Assembly (NCBI GenBank): GCA_013002885.1 | Contig: JABDLS010000086.1 | Location: forward strand, 1 to 64,000 | Length of the DNA stretch: 64,000 bases | Reading direction: 5' to 3' | DNA from: Gemmatimonadota bacterium | GTDB lineage: Bacteria > Gemmatimonadota > Gemmatimonadetes > Longimicrobiales > Gaopeijiaceae | Shown here: piece after piece, positions 1 through 7,619 of the stretch | Numbering within the stretch: the first letter of the stretch is position 1 | How the letters are laid out: every line of letters begins with the position of its first letter | Program-made: the position numbers and the translations under genes | The notes under the pieces: generated by a model | Seen by the model: only the letters and a program-made list of their open reading frames with translations | Told to the model about the DNA's origin: nothing | The model's database searches: none

Positions 1-1230
1 CGCTTCCTCGGCCGGGATGGAATCCGGAAGTTGGCCGGGTCGCGTCTGGACAAGCTCGACCGAGCCGCCGAGGACCACGGCTTCCGCGGCCTCTTCACCC
101 TCCGTCTGATCCCGGTGGTACCCTTCAACGCTCTCAACTTCGGTGCCGGCCTCACGTCGATCTCGTGGGGTAACTACGCACTGGCGACGGCGATTGGCAT
201 CTTCCCCGGCACCGTCGTGTATACCATGTTCGCCGACGCGCTTCTCGCCGGGTCTCAGGAAGCTTCCCGAGAGGCTCTGATCCGTGTCCTCGTTTCCGGA
301 GCTCTCCTCATCTTCCTCAGCTTTCTTCCCACCATCGCCCGCCGACTGGGGATCGACATACCAGGCTCGGAAGAGGCGGGGTCGACCTCCTCTATCTCCG
401 ACCCGTCGGCATCGGGCGGCACCGAGGGCGGTGGATCGACCGGGGCGACGGTGGCCCTGTTGTTGATGGCCCTCTCTCCAGGCGCCCTCATGGCCCAGAC
501 GCTGCCTTCACACGAGGCCTTCTCCCAGGTGCTTGCGGAGGTGGTGGAGCAGCCCCTCGTCGACTACTCGGAGCTCGTCGAACGCAGAGCCGAGCTCGAG
601 GCCTATATCCGTTCCCTCGGCGCCGTCGATCCGGCGGCACTGGAAGCAGCCGATCGGGAGACACGATTGGCGTTCTGGATCAACGCCTACAACGCCTGCA
701 TGCTCAGCCTGGTCGCCGAGCACTACCCCATCCAGGAGAGTGGCGGCTTCTTCTCGAGCATCAAGAACGCCATTGCCGGACGCCCGGACAATTCGGTTTG
801 GCAGATCGAGGACGTCTTCTCTCGGGAGCATTGCACCATCGCCGGCGACCAGCGGTCGCAGGACGAAATCGAGCACGACATCATCCGGCCCACCTTCGGG
901 GAGCCCCGGATCCACTTCGCCGTCAACTGTGCGGCGCGCTCCTGCCCCGTGCTCTGGCCCGAGGCGTACTCCGCCGAGGGTCTCGACGAGCAACTCGACC
1001 GAGCCGTCATGGTACTGGTGGACAACCCCGAGCACTTCCGGATCGAGGGCTCTACGGTCCGGTTGAACAAAGTACTGGACTGGTACAAAGACGACTTCGG
1101 CGGTCTGGACGGGCTTCGCGATTTCTTCGCCCCTTACCTCTCCCCGGAGCGCGCCGCGGTCTTTGCCGACCCCGCAACGGAGATAGGCTTCTTCGAATAC
1201 GACTGGACACTCAACGACACGGGGTCTTGA
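1..1230 (+). CDS. TVP38/TMEM64-family domain fused to DUF547 (5' partial)
   Basis: The reading frame is open to the left window edge (residues RFLGRDGIRKLAG precede the TTG used by the ORF track), so the true start is outside the window. The first ~75 residues look like the C-terminal half of a TVP38/SNARE-associated membrane domain, with a VPFNALNFGAGLT-like segment and membrane helices. A Gly/Ser-rich linker follows. Then comes a second hydrophobic stretch ending in LSPGALMAQ that resembles a signal peptide or membrane anchor. After it lies a full DUF547 domain (FWINAYNACM, NCAARSCPVL). The DUF547 part is therefore probably outside the cytoplasm. The stop overlaps the next gene as TTGA. The enzymatic activity of DUF547 is unknown. 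A frameshift joining two genes is possible, but the frame is clean. Confidence 0.8.
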   Translation, partial: RFLGRDGIRKLAGSRLDKLDRAAEDHGFRGLFTLRLIPVVPFNALNFGAGLTSISWGNYALATAIGIFPGTVVYTMFADALLAGSQEASREALIRVLVSGALLIFLSFLPTIARRLGIDIPGSEEAGSTSSISDPSASGGTEGGGSTGATVALLLMALSPGALMAQTLPSHEAFSQVLAEVVEQPLVDYSELVERRAELEAYIRSLGAVDPAALEAADRETRLAFWINAYNACMLSLVAEHYPIQESGGFFSSIKNAIAGRPDNSVWQIEDVFSREHCTIAGDQRSQDEIEHDIIRPTFGEPRIHFAVNCAARSCPVLWPEAYSAEGLDEQLDRAVMVLVDNPEHFRIEGSTVRLNKVLDWYKDDFGGLDGLRDFFAPYLSPERAAVFADPATEIGFFEYDWTLNDTGS

Positions 1231-2573
1231 GCGACGGTCCGGTCCTGTCCGTCATCGTCCCGACTCTGGACGAGGCGGAGCATCTGCCTGGACTCCTCGC
1301 GGATGTCCAGGCGGTGGACGGTGAGATCATCGTCGTCGACGGGGGCTCTTCGGACGAAACGGTTGCGCTGGCGCGCAGGGCGGGAGCGAGAACCCTCCAC
1401 GCAGAGGCCGGCCGAGGGAGCCAGCTCCGAGCCGGCGCCGACGAGGCCAGCGGGCGTTGGCTCTTGTTCCTCCACGCCGACTGCCGGATGGACGACTCCG
1501 CAGTCGGGGCACTGAACGACTTCCTCGCCACCGCCGACGAGAGCGAGTACGCCCACTTCGACTTCGCCTTGAATGGCGACGCCTTCTTCCACCGGTTCAT
1601 CGAGTTCGGACAGGATCTTCGCGAACGGGGGCTCGGCCTCGTTTACGGTGACCAGGGTCTGGTCGTCTCCCGGAGCCTGTACGACGCAGTCGAAGGGTAC
1701 CCGGACTGGCCCCTCATGGAGGACGTGGGGATCCTCCGACGCCTCGAAGTTCGTGGACGACGGGTGGCCCTGCCGGCCACCCTGGTCACGAGCGATCGCC
1801 GGTACGCCGAGGAAGGTGGCACGTGGCGATGGCTGCGCAACGTTCTCCTCATGACCCTCTTCCACTTGGGTGTCTCGCCTTCCCGCCTGGGCCGGTGGTA
1901 CCGCCCCCGACGACACCGGAGGGCAGCCCCCTCGGACCGCCTCGAGGCCGACACGACCCGGGTGGTGGGGGTCTTCGCCAAAGCCCCTGTGCCGGGTCGG
2001 GTGAAGACGCGCCTCGCCGCCGACGTAGGCGATCTGGCCGCGGTGGAGATCTATCGGACCCTGGGACGAATGACCGTGGATGCCCTCCGTGGGGGCGATT
2101 ATCGACTCGTTGTCTTCGGGACCCCTGCCGATTCGGCTTCGCTCACGTCCATCGCCCACTGGCTGGGACCCGAGGACATCGAGGTGCACCCCCAGCCCGA
2201 TGGAGATCTGGGCCACCGCATGGCACGGGCAGTGGAGCACGCCCTCGACGACGCTCAGGCGGTTGTCATCGTCGGGACGGACATCCCGGGCATCGACGAG
2301 GAGACGGTTGACGAGGCCTTCAGGCTCCTTCGCGACCACGACGTCGTCGTCGGCCCCGCCACCGACGGTGGATACTACCTCGTGGGACTCACGCGGCCGC
2401 GCCCCGAGCTGTTCGCGGGCATCGAATGGAGCACGCCCAGGGTGCTGCCCCAGACCCTGGAGCGAATCGCCGCCAGGAGACTGACCGTGGCCCTCCTCAC
2501 CGCCAAGTCGGACGTGGACACCGCGGACGACCTCACAGAGTCCCTCCGAACCGGTATGCCGGGAGGGGCATAA
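1227..2573 (+). CDS. Fused TIGR04283-like glycosyltransferase and TIGR04282/DUF2064 protein
   Basis: The protein has about 448 residues. The N-terminal half is a GT2-type glycosyltransferase (LSVIVPTLDEAEHLPG, VDGGSSDET, LFLHADCRM) of the TIGR04283 type. The C-terminal half starts near VVGVFAKAPVPGRVKTRLA and continues through GTDIPGID and ATDGGYYLVGL, which are TIGR04282/DUF2064 nucleotidyltransferase-like hallmarks. Both families are annotated as arsenosugar-biosynthesis associated, though the biochemistry is largely inferred. The ORF track starts far upstream at 798, inside the DUF547 gene. I chose the TTG at 1227 because it overlaps the upstream TGA as TTGA and directly precedes the first conserved strand. 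No arsM or arsS is in the window, so an arsenic link is only suggested. Confidence 0.85.
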   Translation: MSDGPVLSVIVPTLDEAEHLPGLLADVQAVDGEIIVVDGGSSDETVALARRAGARTLHAEAGRGSQLRAGADEASGRWLLFLHADCRMDDSAVGALNDFLATADESEYAHFDFALNGDAFFHRFIEFGQDLRERGLGLVYGDQGLVVSRSLYDAVEGYPDWPLMEDVGILRRLEVRGRRVALPATLVTSDRRYAEEGGTWRWLRNVLLMTLFHLGVSPSRLGRWYRPRRHRRAAPSDRLEADTTRVVGVFAKAPVPGRVKTRLAADVGDLAAVEIYRTLGRMTVDALRGGDYRLVVFGTPADSASLTSIAHWLGPEDIEVHPQPDGDLGHRMARAVEHALDDAQAVVIVGTDIPGIDEETVDEAFRLLRDHDVVVGPATDGGYYLVGLTRPRPELFAGIEWSTPRVLPQTLERIAARRLTVALLTAKSDVDTADDLTESLRTGMPGGA

Positions 2574-2648
2574 AAATTGCAAATCTCGTTCCGGTCGCCG
2601 AGCGTCCGCCGCGCGCGCGCCGAAACGCCTACATACTTGCCATCCGAC

Positions 2649-3131
2649 ATGCAGACCTCACAGCTTGAGAATGTACCCTCAGGCCAAACTCGGGATCGAA
2701 TGGACACTGCCAGCGCCGTCCGCACGCGCCTGCGGTTCGACAGCTTGGAACATGTTACGACCCCTGACGGTTCGGGTCGGGTTTCCGTGCGTCTCGAGTG
2801 GAGCGGTGAGTTCTTCGAGGGCACAGTGTCCTGTCTCGAAACCCAGCAGGGCGTTCTCAAGGCGGCGTCGCAAGCGACGCTGGCCGCCACCCTGTCGAGC
2901 ATGGCCGTCCTCGCGTCGGATCAGGTCCACCTCGAGGTGGTCGGCGTGAAGGCCGTTCGAGCTTTTGATGGCTGGGTCGTGGTCACGCGCATCAATGGGT
3001 CGGCCGCCTCGGACCAGTACCGACTTCTTGGCTGCGCCCCGTGCGAACGGGAAGAAGACCTGCCTGGCGCGGCGGTGAAGGCCGTGCTCAACGCCAGTAA
3101 CCGGGTCATGCAGCAGCGCGTCGCTCGCTGA
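2649..3131 (+). CDS. Hypothetical protein, small alpha/beta domain
   Basis: The protein has about 160 residues and no signal peptide or membrane segment. I do not recognise a named family. The conserved-looking core alternates strands and helices: RVSVRLEWSGEFFEGTV, then a helix ATLAATLSSMAVLA, then WVVVTRI, ending in AVKAVLNASNRVMQQR. This suggests a compact ligand-binding or regulatory fold. The start is uncertain: ATG 2649 and ATG 2700 are both possible, and neither has a strong ribosome-binding site. A TACATA-like -10 near 2630 would place transcription just upstream of 2649. The gene follows the glycosyltransferase gene and converges on the exported protein gene at 3138. Confidence 0.6.
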   Translation: MQTSQLENVPSGQTRDRMDTASAVRTRLRFDSLEHVTTPDGSGRVSVRLEWSGEFFEGTVSCLETQQGVLKAASQATLAATLSSMAVLASDQVHLEVVGVKAVRAFDGWVVVTRINGSAASDQYRLLGCAPCEREEDLPGAAVKAVLNASNRVMQQRVAR

Positions 3132-3137
3132 CGCCCG

Positions 3138-4550
3138 TCACCCGAGTCCGCGCTCGTATCTCCTCCAGATCCCCGGCCGCACTGGAATGAACAGCATGCT
3201 CAGCGGCCGGACGGCGGACACCGTCGCGAACACCGGCACGCCCTCGTAGACGCCGACCCGGACGATCTGGCGGCAGTCCACGGGAAACGTGTCTTCCGCC
3301 TGCCCGTATTCCCTGCCCTCGAATACGATGGCTGTGCCGTCGCGATACCAGAAGGCGTCCCCCGCGTAGCTGCCCGCGAACGCCATCACCGGTCGTAGGT
3401 CTTCCAGGGAGATACCAGCCTCGCCGACAAGGGTATCGCCTGCCGCGGTCATTCGGATGGGAACGTCCTGCCCGGTAGACAAACAGAGGGTCGAGGCTTC
3501 TCCATCGGCGCTGACGGGCTCATCGAGCCGGCCCACAACCACAGTGTCGGGGGGCGGGGGCGGAATATAGATCGTGTCCGGCTCCACCCGCCGCATGGCT
3601 CGAGGACGGCAGCGAAAGCCAGGCTCCCGGGGACAGATGGCCGCTGATACCAAGAAGCCGAACTTGGGCTTCTGGTATTCCGAGAAGTGCCCCGACGCCG
3701 GCCACGCGTGGTTGGTGGCCAGGTAGTGGGCGCCGATACGGATGCCGTCCCAGTCCATCTGCGCACCGAGGTTCACGTCGAAGCCGTTGTGCTCCACCAT
3801 CAACGTCAGCCGGGAGACAGGACCCAGCCCCAGGTGGAGGGCGCTCCCGGCGAACCATCCGTTCGTGTGATCGGGGGCATAGAAGTCCAGGTCGCCGCCC
3901 GACCGAAACATCCCGCCCCCGTACCCGAGGGTGAAGGAAAGGTCGTTCTCGGGGAGGGGGCCACCGTCGAAGCCTCGGAGGTATGCGGAAGCCACCGCGT
4001 ACAAACTGAGCTCGGATCCCAGGCCTCGCGCGCTGCCGCTGTAGTCGTCCCTCAGACGCTCGTCGGGGAAACCGAGCCGGCCCGGCGCGTACGATTCGCC
4101 GTCGCCGAACGAGGGGCTCGTGAGCCATCGGCCTCCCAGGGCCAGACCGAGACCCTCGTCCACAGGCTCCCAGAGCCGGATCCGCCCGAATAGACCCCAC
4201 ACGTCCCCTCCCGAGGCTTCATCGCCGAGGGACTGGATCGATACGCCGGTCTCGAAGCGGTCGAGGAGACCCATGGCGAACGCCGCGTCGGTGAACCACT
4301 CGCTTCGGGCCCGCCCGAACCCCGTCACCGCCCCGGACTCCCCGACGTCCACGCGCTGGCCGATGGACGAATAGAAACCCGAGAGCGTGCCCGTCACATG
4401 GAGGTGAGGCAGGACACTGGATACCGGGATATCCATGAGCCCCGAGCCATACCGTAGCGTACTCGGCATCGTTGGGGTCTGAGCCCGAGCGTCCGATAGA
4501 CCGGCCCCCATCAGGACCGAGGCCGCAACGAGCAGCGGGATCGCTCTCAC
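3138..4550 (-). CDS. Exported beta-strand-rich, probable outer-membrane protein
   Basis: A Sec-type signal peptide (VRAIPLLVAASVLMGAGLSDARAQ) is followed by Gly/aromatic-rich alternating strands typical of an outer-membrane barrel (for example LSFTLGYGGGMFRSGG and GIRIGAHYLATNHAW) over about residues 40-290. A Pro-rich linker (YIPPPPPDTVVV) then leads into a C-terminal soluble region of about 140 residues that I do not recognise. I chose the GTG at 4550 rather than the longer ORF start because GGGGGAG lies 6 bases upstream and the signal peptide then begins correctly. It is the last gene downstream of the ccm operon and may be co-transcribed with it. Its role is unknown. Confidence 0.7.
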   Translation of the reverse strand: MRAIPLLVAASVLMGAGLSDARAQTPTMPSTLRYGSGLMDIPVSSVLPHLHVTGTLSGFYSSIGQRVDVGESGAVTGFGRARSEWFTDAAFAMGLLDRFETGVSIQSLGDEASGGDVWGLFGRIRLWEPVDEGLGLALGGRWLTSPSFGDGESYAPGRLGFPDERLRDDYSGSARGLGSELSLYAVASAYLRGFDGGPLPENDLSFTLGYGGGMFRSGGDLDFYAPDHTNGWFAGSALHLGLGPVSRLTLMVEHNGFDVNLGAQMDWDGIRIGAHYLATNHAWPASGHFSEYQKPKFGFLVSAAICPREPGFRCRPRAMRRVEPDTIYIPPPPPDTVVVGRLDEPVSADGEASTLCLSTGQDVPIRMTAAGDTLVGEAGISLEDLRPVMAFAGSYAGDAFWYRDGTAIVFEGREYGQAEDTFPVDCRQIVRVGVYEGVPVFATVSAVRPLSMLFIPVRPGIWRRYERGLG

Positions 4551-4626
4551 GGAGACTCCCCCGCGACAGCAGGGCGAGGGCATGCCCTCGAGCCTCCGTT
4601 CAGACGAGCGACGAGGGTCGGCGCCG

Positions 4627-4923
4627 TCATTCGCCCTGCTGTGTAAGGCGGTCCTCGACGTCCCGGAGGCGTCGGGCGATGGAAAACGCCCACCCCCCTA
4701 TGAGTGCGATCGCGATGGCATATGCGGCGAACACGTGCCAGTACGGCCGTAGGCTCGGCGTTGCCGGCACCTGGGGCAGATTCCCCATCTCCTGGGCGCC
4801 TGCGCCGGCGAGTGCTGCCGAGGCGCACACGAAGAGGGCCGAGAGGGCGACTCCACAGCCGACGATCCGCAGAGGGGTGAGGGGACGGAACAGGAGAGAG
4901 CGGACGAAATGGAGGAAAACCAT
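4627..4923 (-). CDS. ccmD: CcmD-family small membrane protein
   Basis: This 98-residue protein has two hydrophobic segments. The second (PYWHVFAAYAIAIALIGGWAFSIARRLRDVEDRL) matches the CcmD pattern of one transmembrane helix followed by a basic, charged cytoplasmic tail. In System I cytochrome c maturation, CcmD helps release holo-CcmE from the CcmABC heme-loading complex. The first hydrophobic segment (about residues 17-42) may be a signal peptide or an extra helix; classical CcmD has only one. It lies 12 bases downstream of ccmC. CcmD proteins are short and poorly conserved, so the operon position carries much of the assignment. Confidence 0.75.
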   Translation of the reverse strand: MVFLHFVRSLLFRPLTPLRIVGCGVALSALFVCASAALAGAGAQEMGNLPQVPATPSLRPYWHVFAAYAIAIALIGGWAFSIARRLRDVEDRLTQQGE

Positions 4924-4935
4924 GGCGTACGAGGG

Positions 4936-5643
4936 TCAGGCGGTCGACTGGCGGGCGCGGAGATCGGCCTCCGCACGAAGCCCTTCGAGCGCATAGCGAA
5001 AAAGAAAGAGTCCGAAGAAGATCACAGTGAAGACCGCGAGCCCCGTCATGAGGGTCGTGAGCATGTCACCGGGCAACGTCGGGCCCTCGGGCTTTACTAC
5101 TACCGGCTGGGGGTGGAGGGAGCGGAACCACAACACGCTCAGGTGGATGAAGGGGATGTCCAGAGCGCCGACGATGGCGACGACGGCTGCGAAGCGCTTC
5201 CCCTTCTCCGGGTCCTCGGTAGAGTGGCGGACCATGAAGTAGCCGAGGTAGATGAACCAGAGGAGGAGCGTCAGAGTGAGGCGCGGCTCCCACGTCCAGT
5301 ATGTCCCCCATGCGATCTTCCCCCAGAGAGGACCGGTGGTGAGCATAATGGTCGCGAATACGAGCCCACCCTCTGCGGCGCACGCGGCAGCACGGTCCAG
5401 ACGATCGTCACGTAGCCACAGGTAGACCGCGCTGCAGAGTGCCGAGATACCGAAAGCCAGAAACGCCGTCCAAGCGGCGGGTACGTGCACGTAGAAGATC
5501 CGCTGGACGATGCCCTGGCGGATTTCCGTGGACACCCAGAAAAAAGACAGCCAGAAGAGCAGCAAGAGCCCTGCGAGCCCGATCAAGGTCAGCACCATGC
5601 CGCCTCTTCGGAGTCCGGCGACGGAAACGTTGTCCGTCTTCAT
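4936..5643 (-). CDS. ccmC: Heme exporter/cytochrome c biogenesis protein CcmC
   Basis: This is a six-helix membrane protein of 235 residues in the heme-handling family. The tryptophan-rich periplasmic motif is present as WGTYWTWEPRLT (about residues 112-123); canonical CcmC usually has WDxRLT, so the Asp-to-Glu change is a small deviation. Candidate flanking heme-ligand histidines are in YVHVPAAW and FIHLSVLWFRSLH. CcmC transfers heme to CcmE in the periplasm. The start ATG directly abuts the ccmB stop (TGAATG), indicating coupled translation. Confidence 0.93.
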   Translation of the reverse strand: MKTDNVSVAGLRRGGMVLTLIGLAGLLLLFWLSFFWVSTEIRQGIVQRIFYVHVPAAWTAFLAFGISALCSAVYLWLRDDRLDRAAACAAEGGLVFATIMLTTGPLWGKIAWGTYWTWEPRLTLTLLLWFIYLGYFMVRHSTEDPEKGKRFAAVVAIVGALDIPFIHLSVLWFRSLHPQPVVVKPEGPTLPGDMLTTLMTGLAVFTVIFFGLFLFRYALEGLRAEADLRARQSTA

Positions 5644-6324
5644 TCAATCCTCCACGACGAATCGGAAAAGGACCGCACCGGCGGCAACAGCCGCCAAGGC
5701 GAAAGCCCCCAGCATTCGGATGTTTCCTTCGACTTCGGCAAGCGGCCGCCCGGCAATGAGGCGATCCGTGGTACCGACACCGTATACGACCATGGGCACG
5801 AGTAGGGGAAAGACCAAGACCGGAAGAAGGGTCTCCCCCATGCTCGTTCCCGACGCGATGGCCGCAAACAGCGTCCCGAGGGCCACGAAACCCAACGATC
5901 CCAGTCCGAGGACGAGGATGATCCAGCCCAGGTTGGCGCCCACGCTCACTCCGAAGAAGAGGGCGAAGACAGCGAGGACAAGCAGCGAGACAGCGAAGAG
6001 CAGGACGAAGTTGGCCCCGGTCTTGGCCAGGAAGACGGCGTCCTTGGGCGCGGGAGACGTGAGCACCCCTTGAAAAGCCCCGTCTTCCGCCTCGAGATAG
6101 AAGGTGCGCCCAACACCCAGCAGCCCCCCGAAGACCAACGTCATCCAGACGAGACCGGCAGCGACGTCCTGGGTCCGGACCGACGCGGTATCGATGGAGA
6201 AGCTGAACAGGACGCCGGCGAGGACGGCGAAGGCACCCATGGAGGTGAGCCGTTCCCGGGATCGTAGTTCCAGAACGAGGTCCTTCCACATGATGGCCCC
6301 CACCTGAGCCATGTAGCGGCTCAT
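5644..6324 (-). CDS. ccmB: Heme exporter membrane subunit CcmB
   Basis: The protein has 226 residues with six predicted transmembrane segments and the CcmB N-terminus (QVGAIMWKDLVLELRSRERL). CcmB is the membrane partner of the CcmA ATPase in the CcmABCD complex that releases heme-loaded CcmE. Its start overlaps the ccmA stop as ATGA and its stop abuts the ccmC start, so ccmA, ccmB and ccmC form a tight translational unit. Length and membrane profile fit the family. Confidence 0.92.
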   Translation of the reverse strand: MSRYMAQVGAIMWKDLVLELRSRERLTSMGAFAVLAGVLFSFSIDTASVRTQDVAAGLVWMTLVFGGLLGVGRTFYLEAEDGAFQGVLTSPAPKDAVFLAKTGANFVLLFAVSLLVLAVFALFFGVSVGANLGWIILVLGLGSLGFVALGTLFAAIASGTSMGETLLPVLVFPLLVPMVVYGVGTTDRLIAGRPLAEVEGNIRMLGAFALAAVAAGAVLFRFVVED

Positions 6325-7079
6325 TTCGTTGCCACCCCCGCCGGAGCGCGAGCGCCACCCTCGGACTCCACGACTTCGTGGTAGAGGGCCTCGAAGCCCG
6401 ATGCCGCGATGTCATCGCCCGTCCCCTCCCAGGCGAATCGGCCCCGTACCTGGATGGCCACCCGAGTCGCGAGTTCAAGGCCCTGCGACAGGTTGTGGGT
6501 CACCATCACCACGGTTCTGCGCCACTCCCGCAACTCCTGGAGCACGCCGCGTAGCACGGTGGCAGCGGACGGATCCAGACCGGTGTAGGGTTCGTCGAGA
6601 AGAACGACGTCGGGATCGTGCAGCAAGGCGCGGGCCAAGGCCAGCCGTTGTCGCATGCCGTGGGAGAGCTGACGAACCTGGAAACGCGCCCGATTCTCGA
6701 GACCTACCCGCGCCAACCGTGCCGGGACCCGCCGGTCCAGATCGGAGAGCCCGAAGAGGCGTCCGTAGAAGCGGAGGTTCTCCTCGGCGGTGAGGCGTCC
6801 GTAGAGGAATCCCCGATGGGACAAGATGCCCACCCGGTGTCGCCACTCCACATCGCCATAAGAAAGGGCCTGACCCTGTATGAGGACCTGACCTCGGCTC
6901 GGCCGCATGGCACCGCCCAGCATCCCGAGAAGCGACGTCTTTCCCGCCCCGTTGGGCCCGAAGATCGTGAGGAAGTCGCTCTCCTCGAGGGCGAGATCGA
7001 CTGCTCGGACCGCAACCACCGGCCCGTACTCCCTGGCCAAGCCTCGGGCTTCGAGGACCGGCCCGCCGGGCGACGTCAC
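6321..7079 (-). CDS. ccmA: Heme exporter ATP-binding subunit CcmA
   Basis: This ABC ATPase of about 252 residues has a Walker A (FGPNGAGKTSLL), a signature LSHGMRQRLALARAL, a Walker B (DVVLLDEPYTGLD) and an H-loop (VMVTHNL). The signature reads SHGMRQR rather than SGGQ, a known CcmA variation. It powers the CcmABCD complex. The ORF track extends to 7163, but I chose GTG 7079 because it overlaps the upstream stop as GTGA and the protein then begins at the normal place before the first strand (VLEARGLAREYG). Confidence 0.92.
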   Translation of the reverse strand: MTSPGGPVLEARGLAREYGPVVAVRAVDLALEESDFLTIFGPNGAGKTSLLGMLGGAMRPSRGQVLIQGQALSYGDVEWRHRVGILSHRGFLYGRLTAEENLRFYGRLFGLSDLDRRVPARLARVGLENRARFQVRQLSHGMRQRLALARALLHDPDVVLLDEPYTGLDPSAATVLRGVLQELREWRRTVVMVTHNLSQGLELATRVAIQVRGRFAWEGTGDDIAASGFEALYHEVVESEGGARAPAGVATK

Positions 7080-7606
7080 GCGGTGACCGTGTCGGCCAGC
7101 GCGTGTCCGCACGCCGAACAGAAGCGGCTGCCTTCCTCGTTGGAGTAGGCGCACGACGGACACACCCCACTACCCCGCAAGGCTCCACGCATCCGGGCGA
7201 TCTCGGCCTCCAGGGCTTCCTCGGCGCCTGCCCCGCCGGGAGGGGTATCGCTCGCGGCGCCGGCAACTCCGTCGTCGTCCGCCCCTCCCGTAGTGGCCAC
7301 CATCTGTCGCGCACCCGCCGGAACCCGCCGCCCGGCCTTCGCAGCTTCGTCGGCCTCGAGCGCGGCCAGTGCCTCGGCGGTGAGCTCGGCCTTGAGAGAG
7401 CGATAGTCGTCCTCGTCGAGTTTTCCCGACAAGAAGTCGTACTCCACGTCGCGAAGAGCGAGCAGCGCCACTCGCTTCCTGGCCTCGGTCTCGGTCAACT
7501 CGTCGTCCTCGCGCTCCAAGGAAGCGTGGAGGCCCCTGACCACCGGCTGGAGGATGAAGAGGACCACCGCGGCCGCGACCAGGGCGACGCCGAGGTAGAG
7601 GGTCAT
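7076..7606 (-). CDS. Membrane-anchored zinc-ribbon protein within the ccm operon (CcmI-like position)
   Basis: The protein is about 176 residues. A single N-terminal helix (MTLYLGVALVAAAVVLFILQPVVRGL) is followed by a charged helical segment whose DVEYDFLSGKLDEDDYRSLK resembles the region after the membrane helix in CcmI/CcmH-type proteins. A Gly/Ala-rich linker then leads to a C-terminal zinc ribbon with two Cys pairs (CPSC and CSAC). The start is ATG 7606, not the track start, because upstream codons read as shadow of ccmF. The stop overlaps ccmA as GTGA. I infer a Ccm assembly or scaffold role from position; the zinc ribbon has no known Ccm function. Confidence 0.8.
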   Translation of the reverse strand: MTLYLGVALVAAAVVLFILQPVVRGLHASLEREDDELTETEARKRVALLALRDVEYDFLSGKLDEDDYRSLKAELTAEALAALEADEAAKAGRRVPAGARQMVATTGGADDDGVAGAASDTPPGGAGAEEALEAEIARMRGALRGSGVCPSCAYSNEEGSRFCSACGHALADTVTA

Positions 7607-7619
7607 GGCCGACGAACCG

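Noticed and set aside
798-1226. N-terminal extension of the glycosyltransferase ORF
   Set aside because: It reads an alternate frame of the DUF547 gene with Arg-rich shadow composition; the TTG at 1227 in a TTGA overlap is the better start.
1134-2582. 482-residue minus-strand ORF
   Set aside because: Opposite the glycosyltransferase fusion and without motifs.
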